This document shows, piece by piece, positions 1 through 8,770 of a stretch of DNA of 64,000 nucleotides. The position numbers and the translations under genes are program-made. Below the pieces are notes generated by a model. It searched no databases and was not told the origin of the DNA. It saw only the letters and a program-made list of their open reading frames with translations. Position 1 is the first letter of the stretch; each line of letters opens with the position of its first letter. The stretch comes from Bacillota bacterium (lineage in GTDB: Bacteria > Bacillota > Clostridia > Acetivibrionales > DSM-1351). The stretch covers positions 21,342-85,341 of the forward strand of contig JAEWSZ010000002.1 in NCBI GenBank assembly GCA_023397905.1, in the 5' to 3' direction.

Positions 1-941
1 TCGGAGGATACGGCTATTCTCAGAACTGTCCGGAAGCCAAAGCGTTTCTTGAACAAAATGGATTTGAGATAATCGAGAATCCCTATCAAAGACCATATAC
101 CAAAAGTGAACTCCTGGAGATAGCGGATGGGTTGGATGCTGTCATAACCGGTATGGATGAGTGGGATGAGGAACTTTTTAAAAAGGGACGGAAGATAAAA
201 TCCATAGCCAAGTTCGGAATCGGAGTGGACAATATTGATCTGGAGAAGGCCAGGGAATACGGGATAAAAGTCAGCAACGCCCCCGCGTCCACCAATGCTG
301 TCGCAGAACTTGTAATAGGCTATATGATCGGGCTGAAAAGAAATCTCATAAAAGGAGATCTGGTGTGCAGGACAGGCGGCTGGGACAGGATAACCGGCAG
401 TGAAATATCCGGAAAGAACATAGGGCTGATAGGCTTTGGAAAGATCCCCAAATTGATAGCGAAGAAGCTTCAGGGCTTTGACGCAAATGTCCTGGCTTTT
501 GACAAATATCCCGACTGCGAGACGGCAAATAAGTATAACGTCCGCCTGTGCGGCTTTGATGAGCTCGTGGGAAAATGTGATATCTTAAGCCTGCACCTGC
601 CAAAACTGGAGGAGACCAGACACATAATAAATTCGGGGACCATTTCAAAAATGAAGGAAGGGGCGTTTTTCATAAACACCAGCCGGGGAGCTTTGGTGGA
701 TGAAAACGCATTATATGAAGCTCTGGCTTCAGGAAAGCTTTCGGGCGCAGCGGCAGATGTATTTGAGACAGAACCTGTGCCGGAGGATAACAGACTGCTT
801 TCATTGGATAATTTTATATGCACGCCCCATTGGGGCAGCGACACCATTGAGACTATACAAATGGTTGGTAAAATCACTGCACAGGCCACTGTGGATGTGG
901 TTTGCAAAGGTCTTGATCCTGTGAATTATGTAAATAAGTAA
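1..941 (+). CDS. D-2-hydroxyacid dehydrogenase, 5' end outside window
   Basis: The open frame runs in from the left edge (first full codon at base 3), so the N-terminus is missing. The protein belongs to the phosphoglycerate-dehydrogenase-like D-isomer-specific 2-hydroxyacid dehydrogenases, which reduce 2-keto acids with NAD(P)H or run the reverse reaction. The Rossmann segment GLIGFGKIPK is visible, but its third conserved glycine is replaced by proline. The catalytic Arg (NTSRGALVDE), Glu (FETEPVP) and His (CTPHWGS) are all present. It is clearly paralogous to the dehydrogenase at 8771-9730, which closes the same operon. The substrate is unknown; the context suggests a product of sugar or sugar-acid breakdown. 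The next gene, dhaK, starts 78 bases downstream. A perfect 12-bp palindrome, CAAACCGGTTTG (947-958), lies just after the stop. Confidence 0.9.
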   Translation, partial: GGYGYSQNCPEAKAFLEQNGFEIIENPYQRPYTKSELLEIADGLDAVITGMDEWDEELFKKGRKIKSIAKFGIGVDNIDLEKAREYGIKVSNAPASTNAVAELVIGYMIGLKRNLIKGDLVCRTGGWDRITGSEISGKNIGLIGFGKIPKLIAKKLQGFDANVLAFDKYPDCETANKYNVRLCGFDELVGKCDILSLHLPKLEETRHIINSGTISKMKEGAFFINTSRGALVDENALYEALASGKLSGAAADVFETEPVPEDNRLLSLDNFICTPHWGSDTIETIQMVGKITAQATVDVVCKGLDPVNYVNK

Positions 942-1019
942 TACGCCAAACCGGTTTGCAGATTCCGGATACATACCATAGACCCTTTACAGACGGTTTT
1001 AGAAAAAGGAGGGATCCCA

Positions 1020-2036
1020 TTGAAGAAAATAATAAATGCTCCTGAAAATTTTGTAAATGAAATGCTTGAAGGTATCTACGCAGCTCATCCGGACATGGTC
1101 AGGCCGGTTGCCCGGGATATCAGGTGTCTGGTTTCAACTGGAAGGACTGAGGGCAAAGTGGCGATCGTAACAGGAGGAGGCTCGGGACATCTGCCCTTGT
1201 TCCTGGGATACGTGGGAAACGGAATGCTGGATGGCTGTGCTGTGGGCGATGTTTTCCAGTCTCCGGGCTCAGGACAGATCCTGGAGCTGACAAAGGAGGT
1301 TGAGACCGGCGCCGGAGTACTCTACATCTATGGCAATTACAACGGGGATATATTCAATTTTGACATGGCGGCGGATATGGCTGATCTTGAAGAGGGCATA
1401 AAGGTGAAAACCGTCGTTGCGGGAGAAGATGTCGCTTCCGCCGGACAGCCGGCTCCGGGAGGCAAAAATACCCGCAGAGGCGTCGCCGGCATATTTTTCG
1501 TATATAAATGCGCAGGAGCCGCCGCCGCTGAAATGATGAGCCTGGAGGAAGTGGCGCGCATCGCCGGAAAGGCCTGTGCCAATGTCAGGACCATGGGTGT
1601 GGCGCTGACTCCCTGCATTATACCCAGAGTGGGTTATCCCGGCTTTGAGCTGGGGGAGGATGAGATGGAGATCGGAATGGGTATCCACGGAGAACCCGGT
1701 ATCCGCAGGGGGAAATTACTCCCGGCGGACGACATAGTGGATGAAATGCTGAAACCAATTATAAACGATATACCGTACAAAAAAGGGGACGAAGTGGCCG
1801 TGCTGGTAAACGGCCTTGGGGCGACTCCTCTTGAGGAGCAGTATGTGATGTACAGAAGGGTTTCTCAGGTTTTGAAGGAGGAAGGAATCTCGGTATACAG
1901 GGTTTATGTGGGCGAATACGCCACTTCCATGGAAATGGCAGGCGCATCGATTTCTTTGTTCAAACTGGATGAGGAGCTTAAGAGGCTTTTGGACGCTCCC
2001 GCCAATACTCCGTTTTTCAAGCAAATGCAATTATAA
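1020..2036 (+). CDS. dhaK: Dihydroxyacetone kinase subunit DhaK-like
   Basis: This 338-residue protein matches the ketose-binding K subunit of dihydroxyacetone kinases. The start is TTG at 1020 behind GGAGGG. The glycine-rich GGGSGH motif (about residues 52-57) shapes the substrate site, and His223 in GIHGEPG is the histidine that in this family binds the substrate carbonyl covalently as a hemiaminal. DhaL follows at once, giving a two-gene kinase. No DhaM/PTS phosphocarrier gene is nearby, so the phosphate donor (ATP or a distant DhaM) is open. Members of this family also phosphorylate tetruloses such as erythrulose, so dihydroxyacetone is only the default substrate. The stop codon sits inside a perfect 16-bp tandem repeat (2022-2053). 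Confidence 0.9.
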   Translation: MKKIINAPENFVNEMLEGIYAAHPDMVRPVARDIRCLVSTGRTEGKVAIVTGGGSGHLPLFLGYVGNGMLDGCAVGDVFQSPGSGQILELTKEVETGAGVLYIYGNYNGDIFNFDMAADMADLEEGIKVKTVVAGEDVASAGQPAPGGKNTRRGVAGIFFVYKCAGAAAAEMMSLEEVARIAGKACANVRTMGVALTPCIIPRVGYPGFELGEDEMEIGMGIHGEPGIRRGKLLPADDIVDEMLKPIINDIPYKKGDEVAVLVNGLGATPLEEQYVMYRRVSQVLKEEGISVYRVYVGEYATSMEMAGASISLFKLDEELKRLLDAPANTPFFKQMQL

Positions 2037-2053
2037 ACAAATGCAATTATAAA
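2022..2053 (+). repeat. Perfect 16-bp tandem duplication across the dhaK stop
   Basis: CAAATGCAATTATAAA occurs at 2022-2037 and again at 2038-2053 with no mismatch. The first copy holds the last codons and TAA stop of dhaK; the second fills the gap before the dhaL ribosome site. It looks like a recent slippage duplication that lengthened the intergenic spacer. Confidence 0.9.
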
Positions 2054-2066
2054 TGAGGTGGTGTAT

Positions 2067-2699
2067 ATGATTTCATTTCATCAGGTCAAGGGACTTTTTG
2101 CACAGTGGAGTGAAGTAATGCAGGCCAATAAGTATTATCTGATAAAAATTGACAGTATAGCCGGAGACGGCGATCTGGGCCTGACAATGAGCGACGGTTT
2201 TCAGGCGGCTTACACGGCGGTACTGAATTCTGAAGAAACAGACATTGGGAAATTATTCTACATGGCCGGGAAAGCAATGGCGGAGGCGGTACCTTCCACA
2301 ATGGGCACATTGATGGCCTCCGGCCTGCTGCAGGCGGGAAAAGCTCTCAAAGGAAAGACGGAATTGTCCCTGGCGGACACTGCGGAGCTGTTCGACGCTT
2401 TTATGCAGGGGGTGGAACTCAGAGGCAAAGCGAAACCCGGTGAAAAAACCTTCCTTGACGGGATGGCGCCGGCGGTGGAAGCACTGAGAGCGGGCAGCGA
2501 AGCCGGCTGCGGTTTGTTGGAAGCCGCGTGCAATGCTGCCGAAGCGGCAAGAAATGGCAGCGAACTCACAAAAACTATGATAGCTGTTCATGGCAGGGCT
2601 GCCGCCCGTGGAGAGAAATCAAGGGAATTGCTTGATCCTGGTTCAGTGGTGGCTGTGTTAATAATGGAAGGCTTCGTGAAATTTATTAAATCTGTTTGA
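2067..2699 (+). CDS. dhaL: Dihydroxyacetone kinase subunit DhaL-like
   Basis: This is the nucleotide-binding L subunit of a dihydroxyacetone-type kinase, 210 residues. ATG 2067 is preferred over in-frame GTG codons at 2058 and 2061 because GAGGTGG lies just upstream of it and overlaps them. The Mg-ADP motif GDGDLGLTMSDG, the segment KPGEKTFLDGMAPA and the C-terminal HGRAAARGEKS...LLDPGS segment are all typical of DhaL. It should act together with DhaK encoded 30 bases upstream. The pair sits between a hydroxyacid dehydrogenase and an ABC importer, pointing to phosphorylation of a small ketose released by the pathway. Confidence 0.9.
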   Translation: MISFHQVKGLFAQWSEVMQANKYYLIKIDSIAGDGDLGLTMSDGFQAAYTAVLNSEETDIGKLFYMAGKAMAEAVPSTMGTLMASGLLQAGKALKGKTELSLADTAELFDAFMQGVELRGKAKPGEKTFLDGMAPAVEALRAGSEAGCGLLEAACNAAEAARNGSELTKTMIAVHGRAAARGEKSRELLDPGSVVAVLIMEGFVKFIKSV

Positions 2700-2779
2700 C
2701 CTGAATATTGACCTAAATGTGGCATACATATGTATGTTTACATAAAAATAGGAAAATAATAAGAGGAGGAATTTTGTTT

Positions 2780-4126
2780 ATGAAAATGGTAAAAAGATTA
2801 GTTTGCCTGACCTTGGTTCTTATGATGATGGTAACGTTGTTTGCCGCCTGCGGCGGTGAAAATGCGGCGACCGGCACTTCGGCTTCAAATTCTTCGGCGG
2901 CATCAGGCAGCAGTCAGGCAAAGCCTTTTGACGGGACAAAGATCAATTTTATCGGTTTCGGCGCAATGTGGACCAATGAAATCGTGGCAAATCTGGACGA
3001 ATTCAAAGAAAAGACAGGTATAACAGTTAATTTTCAACAGCTTGCCAACGACCAGCTGAGCAATAAAATTGCGGTCAGCTCGGCTGCAGGCGGAGCGGAT
3101 CTTGATGTTATAGCCTTCAGGCCGCTGCAGGAAACGCTTTTATTTACCAATAACGGATGGGTAGAGCCTCTGGACAATTATATTTCACAGTCTCCGGATT
3201 TTGATATCAACGACTTCTTCGCTTCTGCCAAGGATGTCTGCGCAGTTGACGGAAAAATGTACGGAATACCCTTGATGACGGAGAGAGAAATAGTTTACTA
3301 CAATAAAAAAATGTTTGCGGATGCGGGTATTACCAGCGTTCCAAAGACAATGGAAGAACTTATGGAGGCCGCTAAAAAGCTGAATAATCCCGATAAGGGC
3401 ATAGCGGGTATCGCGATAAGAGGCAAGGCTTCCGACGCCGTAACTCAATTTTCCGGTTTCCTGCGTGCTTTCGGAGGAGATTTCATAGTGGACGGTAAAG
3501 CTGCTATAAACACTCCCGAAGCCATCAAAGCCTTTCAATTCTACGGAGATATACTGAAAAATTACGGCCCCGCAGGTGTGGCTAATATGGGCTGGACCGA
3601 AACACAGTCGCTGTTTACGCAGGGCAAGGCAGCAATGAGAATAGACGCGGACAGCCAGTATGGATTTGCTCTGGATCCCAAGAGCTCGCTTATCTCGGAC
3701 CAGGTGGGATATTTTACGCTTCCGGCAGGTCCCGCGGGGGCAAAGCCCTTTAATATAGTTGCATGGGCTCTGGGTATCAGTTCCGGTTCGCAGCACAAGG
3801 ATGCCTCATGGGAATTCATCCAATGGTCTCTGGGCAAGGAAATGGATGTAAAGACTCAGCTTGTGGGCAATCCCAGCACCCGTACTTCTACCTGGACAAA
3901 TAAGGAAGCCAGCAAAAATTTCCCGGCGGAATTGGTTACTGTTATAAATGAAACCAATCCTATCGGTGTGGGTACAGACAGACCTTTTATGGTAAATGTA
4001 GGTGAAGCCAGGACTGCCATAGGCAATGTCATAACCGCAGCCATATTGGGCCGTGATGTCACGGAAGCCGCTAATAAGGCCAATACGGAATTTCAGAAGA
4101 TACTTGATAAGGAAGTAAAAAAATAA
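2780..4126 (+). CDS. Sugar ABC transporter substrate-binding lipoprotein (family 1)
   Basis: This 448-residue extracellular solute-binding protein belongs to the CUT1/maltose-type family. ATG 2780 is chosen because AGGAGGA precedes it and a lipoprotein signal peptide follows directly: positive MKMVKR, a hydrophobic stretch, then lipobox LFAAC. A longer in-frame start at 2717 would put a charged tail before the signal. A Ser/Ala/Gly-rich linker follows the lipid-attached Cys, as usual for surface-anchored binding proteins. Two permease genes follow, making an importer without its own ATPase. A 14-bp palindrome (2723-2736) lies upstream and a stem-loop (4177-4218) downstream. The ligand cannot be read from the sequence; the surrounding enzymes suggest a sugar, polyol or sugar acid. 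Confidence 0.93.
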   Translation: MKMVKRLVCLTLVLMMMVTLFAACGGENAATGTSASNSSAASGSSQAKPFDGTKINFIGFGAMWTNEIVANLDEFKEKTGITVNFQQLANDQLSNKIAVSSAAGGADLDVIAFRPLQETLLFTNNGWVEPLDNYISQSPDFDINDFFASAKDVCAVDGKMYGIPLMTEREIVYYNKKMFADAGITSVPKTMEELMEAAKKLNNPDKGIAGIAIRGKASDAVTQFSGFLRAFGGDFIVDGKAAINTPEAIKAFQFYGDILKNYGPAGVANMGWTETQSLFTQGKAAMRIDADSQYGFALDPKSSLISDQVGYFTLPAGPAGAKPFNIVAWALGISSGSQHKDASWEFIQWSLGKEMDVKTQLVGNPSTRTSTWTNKEASKNFPAELVTVINETNPIGVGTDRPFMVNVGEARTAIGNVITAAILGRDVTEAANKANTEFQKILDKEVKK

Positions 4127-4176
4127 CCGGCAACCGGCGGAAATTAACGCGGTATGTTTAGCGGTGAGATGATTAA

Positions 4177-4218
4177 TTGGGGTAGTAACTGCAATCTACA
4201 GATCAGCTGCTACCCCAA
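4177..4218 (+). other. Stem-loop after binding-protein gene, no U-tract
   Basis: TTGGGGTAGTAACTG (4177-4191) pairs with CAGCTGCTACCCCAA (4204-4218), allowing G-U and one mismatch. No T-run follows, and the permease ribosome site comes 13 bases later. It is more likely an mRNA-stabilising or processing hairpin than a terminator. It could raise binding-protein expression relative to the permeases. Confidence 0.65.
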
Positions 4219-4242
4219 AATCTAATGATAGGAGGGAGATAT

Positions 4243-5124
4243 ATGGTGTTGAAATGGATCGATAAAAATCTCAAATATATATTTACATTGCCTACAATAA
4301 TATTTGTTTTGGCCATGATACTTTTTCCTTTGGGATATACCCTGGTCCTGAGCTTCTTTGAATGGAGCATGTCCAACAGCGTGCCCATGCATTTTATAGG
4401 TCTGGAAAACTATAAAAGCCTGTTTACGGATGACAGGTTCCTTCTGGCAGTTGTAAGGACCTTCTATTTCTCGGCAATTGCACTCCTTTTTGAAGTGGTG
4501 CTCGGAGTTGCCATTGCTCTATATCTCAACAGGGAAATGGTGGGAAAGAACATAGTAAAAACAGCATTCCTCCTGCCAATGGTGGCTACGCCTGTTGCTG
4601 TGGGGCTCGTCTGGACACTTATTTACGAGCCTACAATAGGTATAGCAAATGTATTGGTAAAGGCCATCGGCCTAAAACCGCTCATATGGCTCGGATCGCC
4701 TGAAACAGCTCTTCCGTCGCTCATGCTGGTTGATATATGGCAGTGGACCCCTATGGTAATGCTGGTAGTGCTGGCGGGAATTTCATCCCTGTCGACAGAG
4801 CCCTTTGAGTCGGCCATGGTTGACGGGGCCACAAAATGGCAGACATTGTGGAAAATAACCATTCCTCTTCTGAGGCCCACTATTTTTACGGCAATATTGC
4901 TGAGGCTGATCGACGTACTGAAAACCTTTGATATTATATATGCCACCACCCAGGGAGGGCCTGGTTTCGCAACGGAAACCATGAACATACTGGCTTTCAG
5001 GCACGCTTTTGAATATTTTCAGTTCGGAAAGGCTTCGGCAACTCTGGTAATATTTTTTATAATAGTACTGTCCATTGCCGCCATATTTATAAAAATCAAA
5101 AATAAGGTGGAGGTGGATTACTGA
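4243..5124 (+). CDS. Sugar ABC transporter permease (MalF/UgpA type)
   Basis: This is a 293-residue inner-membrane permease of the binding-protein-dependent CUT1 class. ATG 4243 follows GGAGGG at 6-base spacing; an in-frame ATG at 4225 lies upstream of that site and is rejected. Hydrophobic segments are spread along the protein. The cytoplasmic EAA loop, which docks on the ATPase, is seen as FESAMVDGATKWQTLWKI followed by TIPLL. The stop overlaps the start of the partner permease by one base (TGATG), implying coupled translation. No ATPase gene is in the cluster. Confidence 0.93.
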   Translation: MVLKWIDKNLKYIFTLPTIIFVLAMILFPLGYTLVLSFFEWSMSNSVPMHFIGLENYKSLFTDDRFLLAVVRTFYFSAIALLFEVVLGVAIALYLNREMVGKNIVKTAFLLPMVATPVAVGLVWTLIYEPTIGIANVLVKAIGLKPLIWLGSPETALPSLMLVDIWQWTPMVMLVVLAGISSLSTEPFESAMVDGATKWQTLWKITIPLLRPTIFTAILLRLIDVLKTFDIIYATTQGGPGFATETMNILAFRHAFEYFQFGKASATLVIFFIIVLSIAAIFIKIKNKVEVDY

Positions 5125-5954
5125 TGGCCGGAAATGCCAAGACTAAAAAAACGCTGGGAAGTATCGTCTTTTATATATTGCTGATAATAATACTGATTTG
5201 TGCTACATTTCCGTTTATATGGATGGTTCTGGCATCCTTTAAAAGTATGGTGGATCTGCTGAATGTGGAGAAAATGTTTGTTTTTAAGCCCACATTCCAG
5301 CCATATATAGATGTATTTTCAAAATATGATTTTGTCCGTCCAATAATGAACAGTTTGTTTATAGGCGTTCTGTCCACGATTTTGTCGCTGGTCCTGGGCC
5401 TGCCTTCCGCATATTCCATCGCAAGAGAAAAACAGACTCTGTTTGCGGGAATTATATTAATAATCAGAATCATACCGGCCATCACTTTTCTGGTGCCATG
5501 GTATATAATTTTTAATAAAATACACTTGACGGGAACATATACGGCTCTGATACTTGCACATTTGCTGGTGTCCCTGCCGCTTATAATATGGATAATGATA
5601 CCTTATTACGAGCAAATGCCCAGAGAACTGGAACAGGCGGCCTGGGTGGATGGGTGCTCCAGAGTGGGGACGTTCTTTAAGATCATGCTTCCGCTTTCCA
5701 CTCCGGGGATATTGACGGCGTCAATACTGGCGTTTATTTTCTCGTGGAATAATTTCATATTTGCCCTGGTACTTGCCACAAATGATACCAAGACATTGCC
5801 TACGGCAGTTTTTAACTTTGTGTCCTATACAGAAATAAACTGGTCAAGCCTCATGGCTGCTGCGGTGTTGATTACGCTTCCCATACTGGTCATCTCTCTG
5901 GCTTTGCAGAGATATGTCATAGCGGGTTTGACGGCGGGAGCGGTTAAGGGATAG
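5124..5954 (+). CDS. Sugar ABC transporter permease (MalG/UgpE type)
   Basis: This 276-residue second permease forms the membrane channel with the preceding protein. ATG 5124 shares its A with the stop codon of the upstream gene. The EAA motif reads LEQAAWVDGCSRVGTFFKIM followed by LPLSTPG, and the C-terminus GLTAGAVKG is the usual ending of MalG-type subunits. It belongs to the same importer as the lipoprotein at 2780-4126. The dehydrogenase gene follows after 36 bases, so transport and catabolism appear to be one transcript. Confidence 0.93.
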   Translation: MAGNAKTKKTLGSIVFYILLIIILICATFPFIWMVLASFKSMVDLLNVEKMFVFKPTFQPYIDVFSKYDFVRPIMNSLFIGVLSTILSLVLGLPSAYSIAREKQTLFAGIILIIRIIPAITFLVPWYIIFNKIHLTGTYTALILAHLLVSLPLIIWIMIPYYEQMPRELEQAAWVDGCSRVGTFFKIMLPLSTPGILTASILAFIFSWNNFIFALVLATNDTKTLPTAVFNFVSYTEINWSSLMAAAVLITLPILVISLALQRYVIAGLTAGAVKG

Positions 5955-5990
5955 CCGGGGCCGATTATTTCGCAGTATGGAGGTGGGGAA

Positions 5991-7025
5991 ATGAAAGCTG
6001 CAGTATTTATGGGCCCGCGCAAATTTCAGATTGCCGATATGGATATGCCTGTTCCCGCAAAGGGAGAGGTACTGGTCAAGATCATGGCAGCAGGAATCTG
6101 CGGCTCGGATATGGGTCCATATGCAGGAAAAGATATTGAAAGACGGCAGCCGGGAATTATTATGGGGCATGAAGCGGCGGGAATAGTTGCGGCTGTCGGA
6201 GAGGACACAGCTATTTGGAATATTGGAGACAGGGTGGCAATCAATCCGCAGATATATTGTGGAACCTGTTGGTTCTGTAAAACCGGAAAGAGTAATCTTT
6301 GCAATAATATGCTGCTTATAGGCTCTTCAAAAAGAAAGTTTCTGCACGGGGCCATGTGTGAATATATAAGTATTTCGGAAAAGCAATTGTTAAGACTTCC
6401 GGGTAATGTAGGCTTTGATGAAGGGGCGCTGCTGGACCCTATCGGTAATGCAATAAGAGCTGTCAGAAAGGGCAATGTAAGTATAGGCGATAATGTCGTT
6501 GTTGTAGGATGTGGCACAATCGGACTTATGATCCTGCAAACTGCGGGTATAGCCGGTGCGGCAAATATCATAGCCGTCAGCCGTTCCTGCGGAAAGAAAG
6601 TTCTTGCGCTGGAGACTGGTGCCAATCATTTTGTTGACCTATGTGAAAAAGAAAAAGCAATGGAAGAGATATATGCCCTGACTGAGGGAAGGGGTGCTGA
6701 TGTTGTAATTGACGCCGCGGGCTTCGCCGCTACATATGATTTTGCAGTAGGCTGCTGCAGAAAAGGCGGTAAAGTCGTAGCTCTTGGCTATAATGGAGCG
6801 AGTCTGGAATTTCCGATTACAAATTTAATTTTTAAAGAAATCCAGTTGATCGGATCAACGGGCTTTGCAGAAGAAAGTTTTATGGCACTTGAATATCTTT
6901 CAAAAGGGAAAATAACGGTGGATAAAATTATTACCGGCAGATTTCCTCTGGAGGAAACTCAAAAAGCCTTTGAGGCTGTATTGGGATGCAATGAGATAAA
7001 AGTCATTGTAAAGCCAAATGAATAG
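5991..7025 (+). CDS. Zinc-dependent alcohol dehydrogenase (sorbitol/threonine dehydrogenase type)
   Basis: This 344-residue medium-chain dehydrogenase starts at ATG 5991 behind GGAGGTGGGG. The catalytic-zinc region GICGSD and IIMGHEAAG, the structural-zinc cysteines in YCGTCWFCKTGKSNLC, and the NAD-binding turn VVGCGTIGL are all visible. The family oxidises secondary alcohols of polyols, sugar phosphates or threonine. The overall pattern is closest to sorbitol or galactitol-1-phosphate dehydrogenases, but the substrate is not decided by sequence. It lies between the importer and an IlvD/Edd dehydratase, which fits oxidation of an imported polyol or sugar. Confidence 0.9.
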   Translation: MKAAVFMGPRKFQIADMDMPVPAKGEVLVKIMAAGICGSDMGPYAGKDIERRQPGIIMGHEAAGIVAAVGEDTAIWNIGDRVAINPQIYCGTCWFCKTGKSNLCNNMLLIGSSKRKFLHGAMCEYISISEKQLLRLPGNVGFDEGALLDPIGNAIRAVRKGNVSIGDNVVVVGCGTIGLMILQTAGIAGAANIIAVSRSCGKKVLALETGANHFVDLCEKEKAMEEIYALTEGRGADVVIDAAGFAATYDFAVGCCRKGGKVVALGYNGASLEFPITNLIFKEIQLIGSTGFAEESFMALEYLSKGKITVDKIITGRFPLEETQKAFEAVLGCNEIKVIVKPNE

Positions 7026-7030
7026 TTTAT

Positions 7031-7056
7031 TTACGGGTTGGAGCCGGTACCCGTAA
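7031..7056 (+). other. Small intercistronic stem-loop
   Basis: TTACGGGT (7031-7038) and ACCCGTAA (7049-7056) form an 8-bp perfect stem with a 10-base loop between the dehydrogenase stop and the ribosome site of the dehydratase. There is no T-run. It is possibly an RNA processing or stability element within the operon. Confidence 0.5.
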
Positions 7057-7069
7057 CAGAGAGGTAGCT

Positions 7070-8749
7070 ATGGAAAACAAATTGAAATTTCGAAGCCAGG
7101 AGGTCCTTGAACGGCCCTTGTGGTCACATGTCAGAGCTCTATACAAGGCCATGGGCTATAGTGATTATGACCTTGAAAAACCGCTTATTGGAATTGCTAA
7201 TTCGTGGAACCGGGCCACACCTGGGCACTACAATCTGAATACCGTTTCGGAATACGTAAAGCAGGGCATATTTCAGGCGGGAGGGACACCGGTCGAGTTT
7301 GGGATCATAGGTCCCTGCGACGGAATGGGCGTGGGAAATGACGGTATGCACTACTGTCTGCCCGCCAGGGATATTATTGCAAATGAGATTGAAATAATGG
7401 TGCGGGTGAACAACCTGGACGCCATAGTACTGCTGGGGTCATGCGACAAAATCGTTCCCGGCCTGCTGATGGCGGCTGCCAGGCTGGATATCCCGGCCAT
7501 AGTTGTCCTTGGAGGACCGTCTCTGGGCGGCGTGGAATTTGACGGGCGTTCCGCCGACAATTCCAGCATTTCCGAAGCGCTGGGGATGCTTCAAAAGGGT
7601 CTGATTAGCCGGGAAGAATTCAACGGCCTTGAAGACAATTCCATGCAGACCTGCGGCTCGTGCTCCTTTTTGGGCACTGCCAATACCATGGGAGCATTTA
7701 CCGAAGCACTGGGCATGTGCCTTCCCGGAACATCATCAATACCCGCGGTGTTTGCGGAAAGGATGAGAGCAGCCCAGGAATCCGGCCGGACCATAGTAAG
7801 GATGGTTCGTGAAAATATTACGGCAAGGAAAATAATAAATGAGGCGGGACTGAAAAATGCCGCAAGGCTTGGAATGGCCATAGGCGGCTCTACAAATCTT
7901 GCACTGCACATCCCGGCCATAGCATATGAGGCAGGGTGCGAACTGTCTATGGATACGATTGATGAAATATCCAGAACAACGCCCCACCTGGCCCAAATAT
8001 ATCCTGCGGGTCCCAGGAATGTACCTGACTTTTACAGTTCCGGAGGTGTTTGCGCCGTTATGAAGCACCTATTGCCGTTGCTGGATCCTGAGGCAATGAC
8101 GTGTATGGGCGGCACATGGGGAGAGATTCTAAAAAATGTGCCTGTAGTGGAAAATGAAGTAATACATCCTTTAAACAATCCGTGGCATCCCTGGGGGAGC
8201 ATCGGAGTACTCAAGGGAAATCTGGCTCCGGCGGGAGCAGTGACAAAGCCTGCGGCTATACATGAAAGCATGTGGGTGTTCAAAGGAAAGGCAATATGTT
8301 TCAACTCTGAAGAAGAGGCAACGGAAGCTATCCTGAATAACAGAATCCTGCCTGGAACGGTGCTGGTCATAAGGTATGAAGGACCTAAGGGCGGGCCGGG
8401 TATGCGCGAAATGGTACGGGTGATGAAAATGCTGTACGGCCAGAATCTGGCGCTGTCTACCGCAGTCGTAACCGACGGACGCTTTTCCGGAACCAATAAT
8501 GGGTGCTTCGTGGGACATGTATCCCCGGAAGCTTCGGAAGGAGGCCCAATAGCAGCCGTAGAGGACGGAGATGTTATTTGCATAGATATTCCGGATGGAA
8601 AAATAACTCTGGAGGTATCCCAGGATGAAATTCAGAGGAGGCTGAGCAATATAAGGAACCCTGAGAAGAAAATACCCCGGGGATATCTGAACATTTATGC
8701 GAGACTTGCGGAATCCGCGGATAAGGGTGCAATTATAAAAAACAGATAG
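7070..8749 (+). CDS. IlvD/Edd family dehydratase
   Basis: This 559-residue dehydratase belongs to the family that includes dihydroxy-acid dehydratase, 6-phosphogluconate dehydratase and sugar-acid dehydratases. It starts at ATG 7070 behind GAGAGG. Iron-sulfur and active-site signatures are present: GSCDKIVPG (Cys125), QTCGSCSFLGTANT (Cys195, Cys198) and the C-terminal TDGRFSGTNNG segment with the catalytic serine. The N-terminal segment reads NSWNRATPGHYNL. It has His where [2Fe-2S] aldonate dehydratases usually carry a cluster Cys, so it resembles classical IlvD there. The operon context (importer, polyol dehydrogenase, hydroxyacid dehydrogenases) favours a sugar-acid dehydratase making a 2-keto-3-deoxy acid. 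A branched-chain amino acid role is not excluded. Confidence 0.88.
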   Translation: MENKLKFRSQEVLERPLWSHVRALYKAMGYSDYDLEKPLIGIANSWNRATPGHYNLNTVSEYVKQGIFQAGGTPVEFGIIGPCDGMGVGNDGMHYCLPARDIIANEIEIMVRVNNLDAIVLLGSCDKIVPGLLMAAARLDIPAIVVLGGPSLGGVEFDGRSADNSSISEALGMLQKGLISREEFNGLEDNSMQTCGSCSFLGTANTMGAFTEALGMCLPGTSSIPAVFAERMRAAQESGRTIVRMVRENITARKIINEAGLKNAARLGMAIGGSTNLALHIPAIAYEAGCELSMDTIDEISRTTPHLAQIYPAGPRNVPDFYSSGGVCAVMKHLLPLLDPEAMTCMGGTWGEILKNVPVVENEVIHPLNNPWHPWGSIGVLKGNLAPAGAVTKPAAIHESMWVFKGKAICFNSEEEATEAILNNRILPGTVLVIRYEGPKGGPGMREMVRVMKMLYGQNLALSTAVVTDGRFSGTNNGCFVGHVSPEASEGGPIAAVEDGDVICIDIPDGKITLEVSQDEIQRRLSNIRNPEKKIPRGYLNIYARLAESADKGAIIKNR

Positions 8750-8770
8750 ATTACAGGGAGGTTGATACAC

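Noticed and set aside
947..958. Palindrome CAAACCGGTTTG after the first gene
   Set aside because: A single 12-bp site inside an operon without promoter signals; too short to call an operator or terminator.
2723..2736. Perfect 14-bp palindrome CATACATATGTATG before the first binding-protein gene
   Set aside because: It is AT-rich and could arise by chance; there is no promoter or repeated partner to support an operator.
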